Source: an uncultured Lachnospiraceae bacterium
Lineage (GTDB): Bacteria; Bacillota; Clostridia; Lachnospirales; Lachnospiraceae
DNA length: 64,000 nucleotides
Direction: 5' to 3'
NCBI GenBank assembly: GCA_900551115.1
Contig: URUY01000003.1
Location: 62,001-126,000, forward strand
The notes under the pieces: generated by a model
Told to the model about the DNA's origin: nothing
Databases searched by the model: none
What the model saw: the letters and a program-made list of their open reading frames with translations, nothing else
Position numbers and translations under genes: made by a program
In this document: positions 43,146 through 51,233 of the stretch, piece by piece
How positions within the stretch are numbered: position 1 is the stretch's first letter
How the letters are laid out: each line of letters begins with the position of its first letter

Positions 43146-45335
43146 ATGAGCATTGCAGTAGAACAGACGGGAAACGATACCGTGGATTACGGTGTTGAGT
43201 ACAAGACCAGGAGAAATGTCATGGTGATAAAAAAAGACGGCAGTAAGGAAGCCTTTAATGTACAGAAGGTAGTAAGTGCCGTGGGTAAAAGTGCATACCG
43301 TGCCCTTACCAAGTTCACCGAGGACGAGAAAAGGCATATCTGCCAGTATGTGGTAGAAAAGGTGGACGAGCTGGATCAGGACGAGATTCCCATTCCTGTA
43401 ATGCATAATATAGTAGAGAGTGCTTTGGAGCAGGTAAAGCCCATCGTGGCAAAGAGCTACAGGGATTACCGCAATTATAAGCAGGATTTTGTGCGCATGT
43501 TGGACGATGTCTATAAAAAGAGCCAGTCCATCATGTATATTGGCGATAAGGAGAATGCCAATACAGATTCAGCGCTGGTTTCTACCAAAAGAAGCCTTAT
43601 TTTTAACCAGCTAAACAAGGAACTGTATCAGAAATTTTTTATGACTACGGAAGAAATTCAGGCATGCCGGGACGGTTACATTTATGTACATGATATGTCT
43701 GCCAGAAGAGATACCATGAACTGCTGTCTTTTTGATGTGGAAAATGTATTGTCCGGCGGCTTTGAGATGGGAAACATCTGGTATAACGAGCCAAAGACCT
43801 TAGACGTAGCCTTTGACGTTATCGGAGATATCGTGTTAAGTGCAGCCAGCCAGCAGTACGGCGGCTTTACGGTTCCCAGTGTGGACAATATTTTAGAGCC
43901 TTATGCGGAAAAGTCCTACAATAAATATGTGGAAAAGTACGAGCGTCTTGGCCTTGACCGCGATACGGCCAAAGCAGAGGCTTATGCTGACGTAGTCCGT
44001 GAGTTTGAACAGGGCTTCCAGGGCTGGGAATATAAATTCAATACCGTGGCAAGCAGCCGCGGCGACTATCCGTTTATTACGGTTACGGCAGGAACCGGTA
44101 CAGGCCGTTTTGCCAAGCTTGCAACCATTTCCATGCTGAATGTCAGAAGAAGGGGACAGGGTAAAAAAGAATGCAAGAAACCTGTACTTTTCCCTAAGAT
44201 TGTCTTTTTATATGATGAAAACCTGCACGGACCGGGCAAGCCTTTGGAGGATGTTTTTGAAGCAGGCGTAAAATGCTCCGCTAAAACCATGTATCCTGAC
44301 TGGCTGAGTTTAACAGGCAAGGGTTATGTGGCAAGTATTTACAAGCAGTACGGCAGGATTATTTCTCCTATGGGCTGCCGCGCCTTTTTGTCCCCCTGGT
44401 ATGAAAAGGGTGGTATGCATCCGGCGGATGACAAGGACATGCCTGTGTTTGTAGGACGCTTTAATATCGGTGCGGTTTCGCTGCATCTGCCTATGATTTT
44501 GGCAAAGGCAAGACAGGAGAGCAGAGATTTTTATGAGGTGCTGGATTATTATTTGCAGCTGATCCGTCAGCTTCACATCCGTACCTATGCCTATTTGGGA
44601 GAAATGCGTGCTTCCACCAATCCGCTTGCTTACTGCGAGGGCGGTTTCCTTGGCGGTCATTTAAAGCTTTCCGATAAGATTAAGCCGTTACTCAAATCGG
44701 CAACAGCCAGCTTTGGCATTACGGCGTTAAATGAGCTGCAGGAGCTTTATAACGGCAAATCCCTTGTGGAGGACGGGCAGTTCGCGGTAGAGGTTATGGA
44801 GCATATCAATGCAAAGGTAAATGAGTTTAAAGAAGAAGACGGCAACCTCTATGCTATTTACGGAACGCCGGCAGAGAATCTCTGCGGTCTTCAGATTAAG
44901 CAGTTCAGAAATAAATATGGCATTGTAGAAGGTGTTTCAGACCGGGAATATGTGAGCAATTCCTTCCATTGCCATGTAACGGAGGATATTACTCCTATTC
45001 AGAAGCAGGATTTGGAAGAAAGATTCTGGAATCTGAGCAACGGCGGCAAGATACAGTATGTAAAATATCCCATTGATTACAATATGGAAGCCGTTAAAAC
45101 GCTGGTCAGAAGGGCTATGGACAAGGGCTTTTACGAGGGCGTGAACCTTTCCCTTGCCTATTGTGACGACTGTGGCCATCAGGAGCTGGAAATGGACGTA
45201 TGTCCTAAGTGCGGCAGCCGCAATCTGACAAAGATTGACCGCATGAACGGATATCTGTCTTATTCCAGAGTGCATGGCGATACCAGGCTGAATGAAGCAA
45301 AAATGGCGGAAATTGCAGAAAGGAAAAGCATGTAA
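43146..45335 (+). CDS. nrdD: Anaerobic ribonucleoside-triphosphate reductase
   Basis: A 729-residue class III reductase. An N-terminal ATP-cone (MVIKKDGSKEAFNVQKVVSAVG) is the allosteric site; the large barrel follows; the C-terminus has a zinc ribbon (CDDCGHQELEMDVCPKCG) and the glycyl radical site in RMNGYLSY. It reduces NTPs to dNTPs without oxygen. ATG 43146 follows GGGAGG; a longer in-frame start at 43113 is unlikely. nrdG follows 2 bases later. Confidence 0.97.
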   Translation: MSIAVEQTGNDTVDYGVEYKTRRNVMVIKKDGSKEAFNVQKVVSAVGKSAYRALTKFTEDEKRHICQYVVEKVDELDQDEIPIPVMHNIVESALEQVKPIVAKSYRDYRNYKQDFVRMLDDVYKKSQSIMYIGDKENANTDSALVSTKRSLIFNQLNKELYQKFFMTTEEIQACRDGYIYVHDMSARRDTMNCCLFDVENVLSGGFEMGNIWYNEPKTLDVAFDVIGDIVLSAASQQYGGFTVPSVDNILEPYAEKSYNKYVEKYERLGLDRDTAKAEAYADVVREFEQGFQGWEYKFNTVASSRGDYPFITVTAGTGTGRFAKLATISMLNVRRRGQGKKECKKPVLFPKIVFLYDENLHGPGKPLEDVFEAGVKCSAKTMYPDWLSLTGKGYVASIYKQYGRIISPMGCRAFLSPWYEKGGMHPADDKDMPVFVGRFNIGAVSLHLPMILAKARQESRDFYEVLDYYLQLIRQLHIRTYAYLGEMRASTNPLAYCEGGFLGGHLKLSDKIKPLLKSATASFGITALNELQELYNGKSLVEDGQFAVEVMEHINAKVNEFKEEDGNLYAIYGTPAENLCGLQIKQFRNKYGIVEGVSDREYVSNSFHCHVTEDITPIQKQDLEERFWNLSNGGKIQYVKYPIDYNMEAVKTLVRRAMDKGFYEGVNLSLAYCDDCGHQELEMDVCPKCGSRNLTKIDRMNGYLSYSRVHGDTRLNEAKMAEIAERKSM

Positions 45336-45337
45336 TA

Positions 45338-45850
45338 ATGAGATATCATAATATAACAAAGGATGACATGCTAAACGGAGACGGTCTGCGGGTAGTTCTC
45401 TGGGTAGCAGGCTGTTCCCACTGTTGCAAGGAATGTCAGAACCCTATTACGTGGGACCCAAACGGCGGGCTTTTATTTGATGCGTCTGCAAAGCGGGAGC
45501 TGTTTGAGCAGCTTGATAAGGATTATATATCAGGTATTACCTTTTCGGGAGGTGACCCGCTGCATCCGGCTAACAGGCTGGACGTAAGGAACCTGATGGC
45601 TGAGATAAAGGAAAAATATCCTGACAAGACCATCTGGCTTTATACGGGCGATTCCTGGGAGAATATTTTATATTATCCGATGATGCAGTATGTGGATGTG
45701 GTAGTGGACGGAGAGTTTCATATAGACGAGCTTGACGCGAAGCTATTATGGAAGGGCAGCAAAAATCAGAGGGTTATAGACGTAAAGAAAACACTGGCAC
45801 AGACGGATCCGCTGATTCCGGTTCTGCACTGTCAGGATTATGCGAAGTAA
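45338..45850 (+). CDS. nrdG: Anaerobic ribonucleotide reductase activating protein
   Basis: A 170-residue radical-SAM enzyme that makes the glycyl radical on NrdD. CSHCCKECQNP (Cx3Cx2C) is the [4Fe-4S] site near residue 26, followed by ITFSGGDPLHPANR. It is co-transcribed with nrdD. Confidence 0.96.
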   Translation: MRYHNITKDDMLNGDGLRVVLWVAGCSHCCKECQNPITWDPNGGLLFDASAKRELFEQLDKDYISGITFSGGDPLHPANRLDVRNLMAEIKEKYPDKTIWLYTGDSWENILYYPMMQYVDVVVDGEFHIDELDAKLLWKGSKNQRVIDVKKTLAQTDPLIPVLHCQDYAK

Positions 45851-45903
45851 ACAAGCATGAAGGAGCCTTTTTACAGGAATGCATAAAGGCAGGAGAGGAG
45901 AAT

Positions 45904-46416
45904 ATGCAGAAAGTAGCACAGTTTTTTAAGGTGAGCAGAGAAAATTTCGTGGAGGCTTTAAAAGAAGATTTTCCTGAATATACAGAAAAAGACATTAACG
46001 ATATTTATGATACCATTGAACTGCCGAGGCGTGCAACAAAGGGAAGCGCCGGCTATGATTTTTATGCGCCTTTTGCTTTTTCACTGCCTCCCCAAAGTAC
46101 CATAAAGGTACCTACCGGCATACGGGCAAAGATAAATGAGGACTGGGTACTGAAGCTGTATCCCAGAAGCGGACTGGGCTTTAAGTACCGGCTGCAGCTC
46201 AATAATACGGTAGGCATCATTGACAGTGACTATTTTTATTCTGACAATGAAGGTCATATATTTGCCAAGATTACCAATGACTCCAATGAGGGAAAAACGT
46301 TGGAAATCGGTGCGGGTATGGGCTTTATGCAGGGAATCTTTTTAGAGTACGGCATCACCGTGGATGACGATGCGGACGGAATACGAAACGGCGGATTCGG
46401 CAGTACGACAAAGTAA
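45904..46416 (+). CDS. dut: dUTPase-like dUTP diphosphatase
   Basis: 170 residues. The trimeric dUTPase motifs are visible: ATKGSAGYDFYA (motif 1), YPRSGLGFKYRLQLNNTVGI (motifs 2-3) and RNGGFGSTTK (motif 5). A 40-residue N-terminal extension is unusual. It turns dUTP into dUMP, fitting with nrdDG as a dNTP supply unit. ATG 45904 follows GAGAGGAG; upstream in-frame codons within nrdG are unlikely starts. Confidence 0.85.
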   Translation: MQKVAQFFKVSRENFVEALKEDFPEYTEKDINDIYDTIELPRRATKGSAGYDFYAPFAFSLPPQSTIKVPTGIRAKINEDWVLKLYPRSGLGFKYRLQLNNTVGIIDSDYFYSDNEGHIFAKITNDSNEGKTLEIGAGMGFMQGIFLEYGITVDDDADGIRNGGFGSTTK

Positions 46417-46429
46417 CGGCAGCGGATAT

Positions 46430-46458
46430 GCATAATCAACTCCTTTTTCGGAATACTA
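46430..46458 (+). promoter_or_regulatory. Candidate sigma-G promoter for the spoVAF-like gene
   Basis: GCATA (46430-46434), a 17-base spacer and AATACTA (46452-46458) fit the sigma-G consensus (GNATR, CATNMTA) at 11 of 12 defined positions. The start would fall near 46465, after the 5' arm of the hairpin at 46439-46489. Confidence 0.5.
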
Positions 46459-46489
46459 TTTTTAGTAAATATGGAAAAGGAGTTTTTTT
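46439..46489 (+). terminator. Terminator-like hairpin with embedded Shine-Dalgarno before the spoVAF-like gene
   Basis: ACTCCTTTTTC (46439-46449) pairs with GGAAAAGGAGT (46473-46483) with one wobble; the T run and then the ATG (46490) follow. The 3' arm carries AAGGAG, the ribosome binding site. The layout is the same as before spoIVA. Confidence 0.65.
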
Positions 46490-47935
46490 ATGGAAAAAAT
46501 GGATAGAAGCGGCAGTGAATGCAGCGGTAAAATGACCGGTTCTTTAAAGGAAAATATGGCCTATATGAACGAAAGGCTGGCGGTGGACATAAGCTTTGAT
46601 TTGGTTTACCGGGTAATCCATATCGGTGAAAGAGAAGCCTGTATCTATTTTATTGACGGCTTTTGCAAGGACGAGCTGATGCAGAAAATGCTCCAATATT
46701 TTATTGGCATAAAGAAGGAAGAAATGCCTTTGGATGCCCATGAAATGAGTAAGCGGTGTATGCCGTATGTGGAGGTAGACTTAAAGGAAAATTGGGAGGA
46801 TATCCTGAATAATCTGCTTTCAGGGGTATTCCTTCTTTTTGTTGACGGTTATACGCAGGCTATTCTTATTGATTCCAGGACCTACCCGGCAAGAAGTGTG
46901 GCGGAACCGGATAAAGACAAGGTGCTTAGAGGCTCTAAGGACGGTTTTGTGGAAACCGTAGTGTTTAATACGGCGCTGATAAGAAGAAGAATCCGCAGCA
47001 CGGAATTAAGGATGGAAATGCTTTCTGCCGGAAAAAATTCCAAGACGGATATTGCAGTCTGCTATATGGAATCAAGAGTAGACCATAAATTTTTGGATCA
47101 GATAAAAAGCCGTATTCGGGATATTGAGGTGGATGCCCTTACCATGAATCAGGAGAGCCTGGCAGAATGCCTTTATCACAGACGTTGGTATAATCCTTTT
47201 CCGAAATTTAAGTATACGGAACGTCCTGATACTGCAGCGGCGCAGATTCTGGAGGGCAATATTGTAATATTGGTTGATAATTCCCCTTCCGCCATGATTA
47301 TGCCCACGTCAATTTTTGATGTGATAGAAGAGGCGGATGACTATTATTTCCCTCCCATAACAGGGACCTATCTGCGTCTGTCCCGGTTTTTAATTGCCCT
47401 TCTGACCTATTTTATGACACCTACATTTCTTTTGCTGATGGGAAACAGGACCTACATTCCGGAATCCTTCTCTTTTATTGTACTGAAGGAGGCGGAAAAT
47501 ATACCGCTTATCTGGCAGTTTCTGATACTGGAGCTGGCAATAGACGGGCTCAGGCTGGCAGCGGTCAGTACCCCCAGCATGCTCAGTACGCCCCTTTCTG
47601 TTATGGCGGCACTTGTCTTAGGAGAGTTTTCGGTGAAAAGCGGGTGGTTTAATTCTGAGGTAATGCTTTATATGGCCTTTGTTGCTATAGCCAATTATAC
47701 CCAGGCTAATTATGAATTGGGATATGCCTTGAAATTTATGAGAATACTGACCCTGATACTCACATCCATATTTGGGCTCTGGGGATATATAACAGGAGTA
47801 GCAGTCTGTATCTTTGCGGTTGTGACAAACAGGACAGTTTCCGGTAAAAGCTATATTTATCCGCTCCTTCCTTTGAATATAAAAAATCTCAGTGCAAGGC
47901 TGTTCAGGCTGCGCCTGCCCGGTGCAAAAAAATAA
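46490..47935 (+). CDS. spoVAF: GerA-family spore protein, SpoVAF-like
   Basis: 481 residues. The N-terminal half is soluble (SLKENMAYMNERLAVDISFDL); the C-terminal half has about five membrane helices. LELAIDGLRLAAVSTPSMLS and VKSGWFNSEVMLYMAFVAIANYTQ match GerA-type germinant-receptor A subunits, and more closely SpoVAF as I recall it. No B or C subunit gene is nearby, which also favours SpoVAF. It likely acts in the spore inner membrane in germination or dipicolinate handling. Confidence 0.85.
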   Translation: MEKMDRSGSECSGKMTGSLKENMAYMNERLAVDISFDLVYRVIHIGEREACIYFIDGFCKDELMQKMLQYFIGIKKEEMPLDAHEMSKRCMPYVEVDLKENWEDILNNLLSGVFLLFVDGYTQAILIDSRTYPARSVAEPDKDKVLRGSKDGFVETVVFNTALIRRRIRSTELRMEMLSAGKNSKTDIAVCYMESRVDHKFLDQIKSRIRDIEVDALTMNQESLAECLYHRRWYNPFPKFKYTERPDTAAAQILEGNIVILVDNSPSAMIMPTSIFDVIEEADDYYFPPITGTYLRLSRFLIALLTYFMTPTFLLLMGNRTYIPESFSFIVLKEAENIPLIWQFLILELAIDGLRLAAVSTPSMLSTPLSVMAALVLGEFSVKSGWFNSEVMLYMAFVAIANYTQANYELGYALKFMRILTLILTSIFGLWGYITGVAVCIFAVVTNRTVSGKSYIYPLLPLNIKNLSARLFRLRLPGAKK

Positions 47936-47969
47936 TTGTTACAATTTGTAAGCTATGAACTCCGAAACG

Positions 47970-47998
47970 TTGAAAAAGACAGAAAACAATGTTAAAAT
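47970..47998 (+). promoter_or_regulatory. Sigma-A type promoter for degV
   Basis: TTGAAA (47970-47975), 17 bases, TAAAAT (47993-47998). Confidence 0.55.
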
Positions 47999-48053
47999 AT
48001 AAAAAAATATTTGGGTTTTTCTTCAAATAAATGAGACGAAACGGAGGCTCCGA

Positions 48054-48932
48054 ATGGCAGGATTTAAGATTGTAACAGATTCTACGGCAGATTTGCCCAA
48101 AGAATATTTGGATGAGCATGGTGTTGGCTGCATGAACATGTGCTATGTTATGGGCGGTGAAACCTATGGCGGGGACACGAAAAAGGATTTGGACTGGAAG
48201 GAATTTTACGCATTGATGAGAGCGGGACAGATGTCTACGACTTCCCAGATTAATCCGGAAGAGTCCAAGCAGCATTTTGAAAAATATATAGCAGAAGGGG
48301 AGACCAACATCCTTTATCTGGCTTTTTCATCAGGGCTTAGCGGTACCTTTAACAGTGCGCGTATTTCGGCAGAGCAGGTGATGGAGGAGCATCCCGGCTG
48401 TAAGATTATTGTGATTGATTCACTGTGTGCGTCCATGGGCGAAGGTCTTTTTGTTTATAAAGCAGTAGAGATGAAAGAAGCCGGCAAAAGCATGGAGGAG
48501 ACTGCAGAATGGCTTACAGAGCATATACAGAACTTTGTGCAGGTATTTACGGTGGATGACTTAAACCACCTTTACAGAGGCGGCAGGGTCAATAAGGCAA
48601 CGGCGGTAATCGGTACCATTGCAGGCATTAAGCCGATTCTGCACGTGGATGCGGAAGGACATCTGATTCCTATTGATAAGGTGAGAGGAAGAAAAAAATC
48701 ACTCCTTAAACTGGTAGACTATATGGAAGAGAAAATGGGAAGCTACTTTGAAAGCAATGATATCGTTTTTATCAGCCATGGTGATGCCTTAGAGGATGCG
48801 CAGTTTGTGGCAGAGGAAGTGAAAAGACGTTTCGGTATTGAAAATTTCATGATAGGACCAATCGGACCAACCATAGGAACCCATTCAGGACCGGGAACCA
48901 TAGCGCTGTTTTTTATGGGTGAGGGAAGATAA
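48054..48932 (+). CDS. DegV family fatty-acid-binding protein
   Basis: 292 residues. KIVTDSTADLPKEYL opens the protein and the fatty-acid motif SSGLSGTFNSAR and DSLCASMGEGL follow. DegV/FakB proteins present fatty acids to the kinase FakA, feeding phospholipid synthesis. No FakA gene is in the window. Confidence 0.92.
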   Translation: MAGFKIVTDSTADLPKEYLDEHGVGCMNMCYVMGGETYGGDTKKDLDWKEFYALMRAGQMSTTSQINPEESKQHFEKYIAEGETNILYLAFSSGLSGTFNSARISAEQVMEEHPGCKIIVIDSLCASMGEGLFVYKAVEMKEAGKSMEETAEWLTEHIQNFVQVFTVDDLNHLYRGGRVNKATAVIGTIAGIKPILHVDAEGHLIPIDKVRGRKKSLLKLVDYMEEKMGSYFESNDIVFISHGDALEDAQFVAEEVKRRFGIENFMIGPIGPTIGTHSGPGTIALFFMGEGR

Positions 48933-48952
48933 GTAAGCGGCGAAAGATAGAT

Positions 48953-48991
48953 AAAAGGCATGTATTCTGTTTTGCAGAATGCATGCCTTTT
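48953..48991 (+). terminator. Terminator between degV and ppa
   Basis: AAAAGGCATG-T-ATTCTG pairs with CAGAAT-G-CATGCCTTTT around a short loop. It lies between convergent genes and probably works both ways. Confidence 0.85.
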
Positions 48992-49059
48992 GCAATGGTT
49001 TATTTTAGTAAATTGCTTTCGGTAAATAAAACAAAACATGGTTGCAGCGCCGACAAAGA

Positions 49060-49611
49060 TTACCAGCCCCGTACAAATTTGTCGATATAATTATCAAGAC
49101 ACTGTTCAATTACCCGGATAGCTTCTTCCCGGTTGCCTTTCTCATTGACATCCGTAGTCTTGTTTTCAAGAGCCTTATACACTGTAAAGAAATGTTCCAT
49201 TTCTTCAATGACATGGCAGGGAAGCTCTGAAATATCATGATAGCTGTTATAGGTAGGATCGTTGAAAGGAACCGCTATGATTTTTTCATCTTTTTTGCCG
49301 CCGTCTAACATGGAGATAACACCGATAGGATATGCCCTTACCAGTGTAAGAGGGGCAACCGGCTCCGAACAGAGCAAAAGCACGTCTAACGGGTCGCCGT
49401 CATCACCGTAGGTACGGGGAATGAATCCATAGTTGGCAGGGTAGTGAGTGGAAGTATAAAGGATACGGTCTAAAATGATATAACCGGTTTCCTTATCCAG
49501 CTCGTATTTATTCTTGCTGCCCTTGGGAATTTCAATTACACAGATAAAATCCGTAGGCGTAACCCTCTTTACATTGATATTGTGCCATATATTTCCGTTC
49601 ATAGCATTCAT
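49060..49611 (-). CDS. ppa: Inorganic pyrophosphatase, family I
   Basis: A 183-residue soluble enzyme that splits pyrophosphate. ICVIEIPKGSKNKYELDKET, LYTSTHYPANYGFIPRTYGDDGDPLDVLLL and DIISELP-like metal motifs are present. ATG 49611 follows AGGAGG. Confidence 0.93.
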   Translation of the reverse strand: MNAMNGNIWHNINVKRVTPTDFICVIEIPKGSKNKYELDKETGYIILDRILYTSTHYPANYGFIPRTYGDDGDPLDVLLLCSEPVAPLTLVRAYPIGVISMLDGGKKDEKIIAVPFNDPTYNSYHDISELPCHVIEEMEHFFTVYKALENKTTDVNEKGNREEAIRVIEQCLDNYIDKFVRGW

Positions 49612-49650
49612 AGCAATTCCTCCTCGTTTGAATATCAGACAATTTACTCT

Positions 49651-49678
49651 ATTATAGCATTTGAAAGGCAGATGTAAA
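49651..49678 (-). promoter_or_regulatory. Sigma-A type promoter for ppa
   Basis: On the minus strand: TTTACA (49678-49673), 16 bases, TATAAT (49656-49651). Confidence 0.55.
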
Positions 49679-49735
49679 CAACAAATTTAAATAACCGCCT
49701 TTTTAAGACTTGAAAGAGGATGGGCGGAAAGGCTT

Positions 49736-50386
49736 TTAACGGTTTCCGCAGCCGCTCTTTTTCGTGTTGTTATCCATGCCCGATTGTACCGTATCAAAGC
49801 CGGGATTAAAGGCGTAGAAGTTTTTGGAGTCCAGCTTATCCTGTGTGATGCGGAGTGCTTCCCCGAAACGCTGGAAATGGACGATTTCCCGTGCGCGCAA
49901 AAATTTAATGGGTTCATAAACATCAGGATTGTCTTTTACGAGACGGAGGATGTTGTCGTACGTGCTTCTGGCTTTTTGTTCCGCAGCCATATCCTCGAAA
50001 AGGTCCGTAATAACATCGCCCTTACTCTGGAACTGGTTGGCGTTAAAGGGAACGCCGCCTGCTGCCTGAGGCCAGATGCCTACGGTGTGGTCGGTGTAGT
50101 AAGGCGTAAAGCCGCTTTTTTCGATTTCTTCCATGGAGAGGTTTTTGGTAAGCTGATGGACGATGGAAGCAACCATTTCCATATGCGCCAGCTCTTCGGT
50201 ACCGATATCCGTAAGAAGCCCTGCAACTTCTCTGTAAGGAGTGGCATAACGCTGGGAGAGATAACGCATGCTTGCACCTATTTCACCGTCAGGACCGCCG
50301 TACTGGGAAATAATCGACATGGCAAGCTTTGCGTCCGGCTCTTTTATATTGATGGGAAACTGTAATCTCTTTTCATAATTCCACAT
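49736..50386 (-). CDS. cotJC: Spore coat protein CotJC (manganese catalase family)
   Basis: 216 residues. MWNYEKRLQFPINIKEPDAK, ISQYGGPDGEIGASMRYLSQRY and DIGTEELAHMEM are shared with CotJC and manganese catalases; the Glu/His ligands of a di-manganese site are visible (TEELAHME, EIVHFQR). The C-terminal tail is Gly/Lys-rich. The start at 50386 overlaps the cotJB stop (TAATG). In Bacillus subtilis the operon is made in the mother cell. Confidence 0.93.
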   Translation of the reverse strand: MWNYEKRLQFPINIKEPDAKLAMSIISQYGGPDGEIGASMRYLSQRYATPYREVAGLLTDIGTEELAHMEMVASIVHQLTKNLSMEEIEKSGFTPYYTDHTVGIWPQAAGGVPFNANQFQSKGDVITDLFEDMAAEQKARSTYDNILRLVKDNPDVYEPIKFLRAREIVHFQRFGEALRITQDKLDSKNFYAFNPGFDTVQSGMDNNTKKSGCGNR

Positions 50387-50667
50387 TATCTGCATCCTCC
50401 TTCCATGGTGGGATTTTCCCAGGGCATGGGTGAGAGTGCCCAGCTCCATTCGCGTGTATCATTGGAATTGGCTAAAGACAACGGATAGTAGCGTGCAGCA
50501 AAGTCCTCCATGAGCTGCGCTCTGATGTGAGAATAGTGCTGGAAATATTCCATAGCCTGTTTGTCAAAGGGATGGGTATCCAGGTACAAAATCAACTCTA
50601 CAATAGTAAAGCTGATGATGCTGATATCTTTTAGCATACGGTTTTGTTCTGACAGAGCGGTTCTCAT
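50386..50667 (-). CDS. cotJB: Spore coat protein CotJB
   Basis: 93 residues. ELILYLDTHPFDKQAMEYFQ and the later PMPWE near the C-terminus are CotJB-like. It is translationally coupled to both neighbours: its start overlaps cotJA by 4 bases and its stop overlaps cotJC. Confidence 0.9.
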   Translation of the reverse strand: MRTALSEQNRMLKDISIISFTIVELILYLDTHPFDKQAMEYFQHYSHIRAQLMEDFAARYYPLSLANSNDTREWSWALSPMPWENPTMEGGCR

Positions 50668-50834
50668 GAAATAATTCTCCTTCCGGTGAAAGGTTTGTTT
50701 AGCTCAGGGAATATGGTTCCGACATAAAAAGCTTCTTCCAGATTTTCATATATTTTAGAAAGATGCTGCCAGGGGACATACGCCATAGCTACCGGAAAAC
50801 GGTCAAAATATTCATCAAAGGTATAGTCCTGCAT
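50664..50834 (-). CDS. cotJA: Spore coat protein CotJA
   Basis: 56 residues. FPVAMAYVPWQHLSKIYENL and GTIFPELNKPFTGRR are typical CotJA. ATG 50834 follows AAAGGAAG. Upstream, TCATATA resembles a sigma-E -35 element but no good -10 was found. Confidence 0.88.
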   Translation of the reverse strand: MQDYTFDEYFDRFPVAMAYVPWQHLSKIYENLEEAFYVGTIFPELNKPFTGRRIIS

Positions 50835-50942
50835 AATGCTTCCTTTCATAGTTTGTCACGTGTTTTTATAGTATTATATGATAAACGGTCTGTGCCGTTA
50901 CTCCTTTTGGGACAGAAAAAAATGAGTTAGTTATGGTTAACA

Positions 50943-50971
50943 TTGACAAGTTTTGACGAACATAATATAAT
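50943..50971 (+). promoter_or_regulatory. Perfect-consensus sigma-A promoter for feoAB
   Basis: TTGACA (50943-50948), 17 bases, TATAAT (50966-50971). This is the strongest promoter in the window. An operator for an iron regulator would be expected but none was clear. Confidence 0.85.
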
Positions 50972-50999
50972 TACCTACAGATAAAATGGAGGAAAAGCC

Positions 51000-51233
51000 A
51001 TGACACTGTACGAAGCGAAAAAGAACAGGGAATATACAATAGAAGGCTTATATGTGGAAGAAGCCGTAACCAGACGATTACAGGCGCTGGGATTAAACGA
51101 TGGCACCAGAATAAAGGTTTTAAACAGAAAGAGAAGAGGCGCGCTTATCATAAAGGTCAGGGGAACCAGACTGGCGCTTGGCAGCCACCTTTCTTCCAAT
51201 ATTGAAGTGAGTGAGGAATACGGCAATGAATAA
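51000..51233 (+). CDS. feoA: Ferrous iron transport protein FeoA
   Basis: A 77-residue SH3-like protein: TRRLQALGLNDGTRIKVLNR and IIKVRGTRLALGSHLSSNI are FeoA motifs. It supports FeoB. It overlaps feoB by 8 bases. ATG 51000 follows ATGGAGG. Confidence 0.93.
   Translation: MTLYEAKKNREYTIEGLYVEEAVTRRLQALGLNDGTRIKVLNRKRRGALIIKVRGTRLALGSHLSSNIEVSEEYGNE

Noticed and set aside
45748..45903. Longer dUTPase start inside nrdG
   Set aside because: It would overlap nrdG by about 100 bases, while ATG 45904 has a good ribosome binding site.
46490..47935. A germinant receptor operon gerABC
   Set aside because: Only the A-type subunit is present; the next gene is degV. A SpoVAF-like identity fits better.
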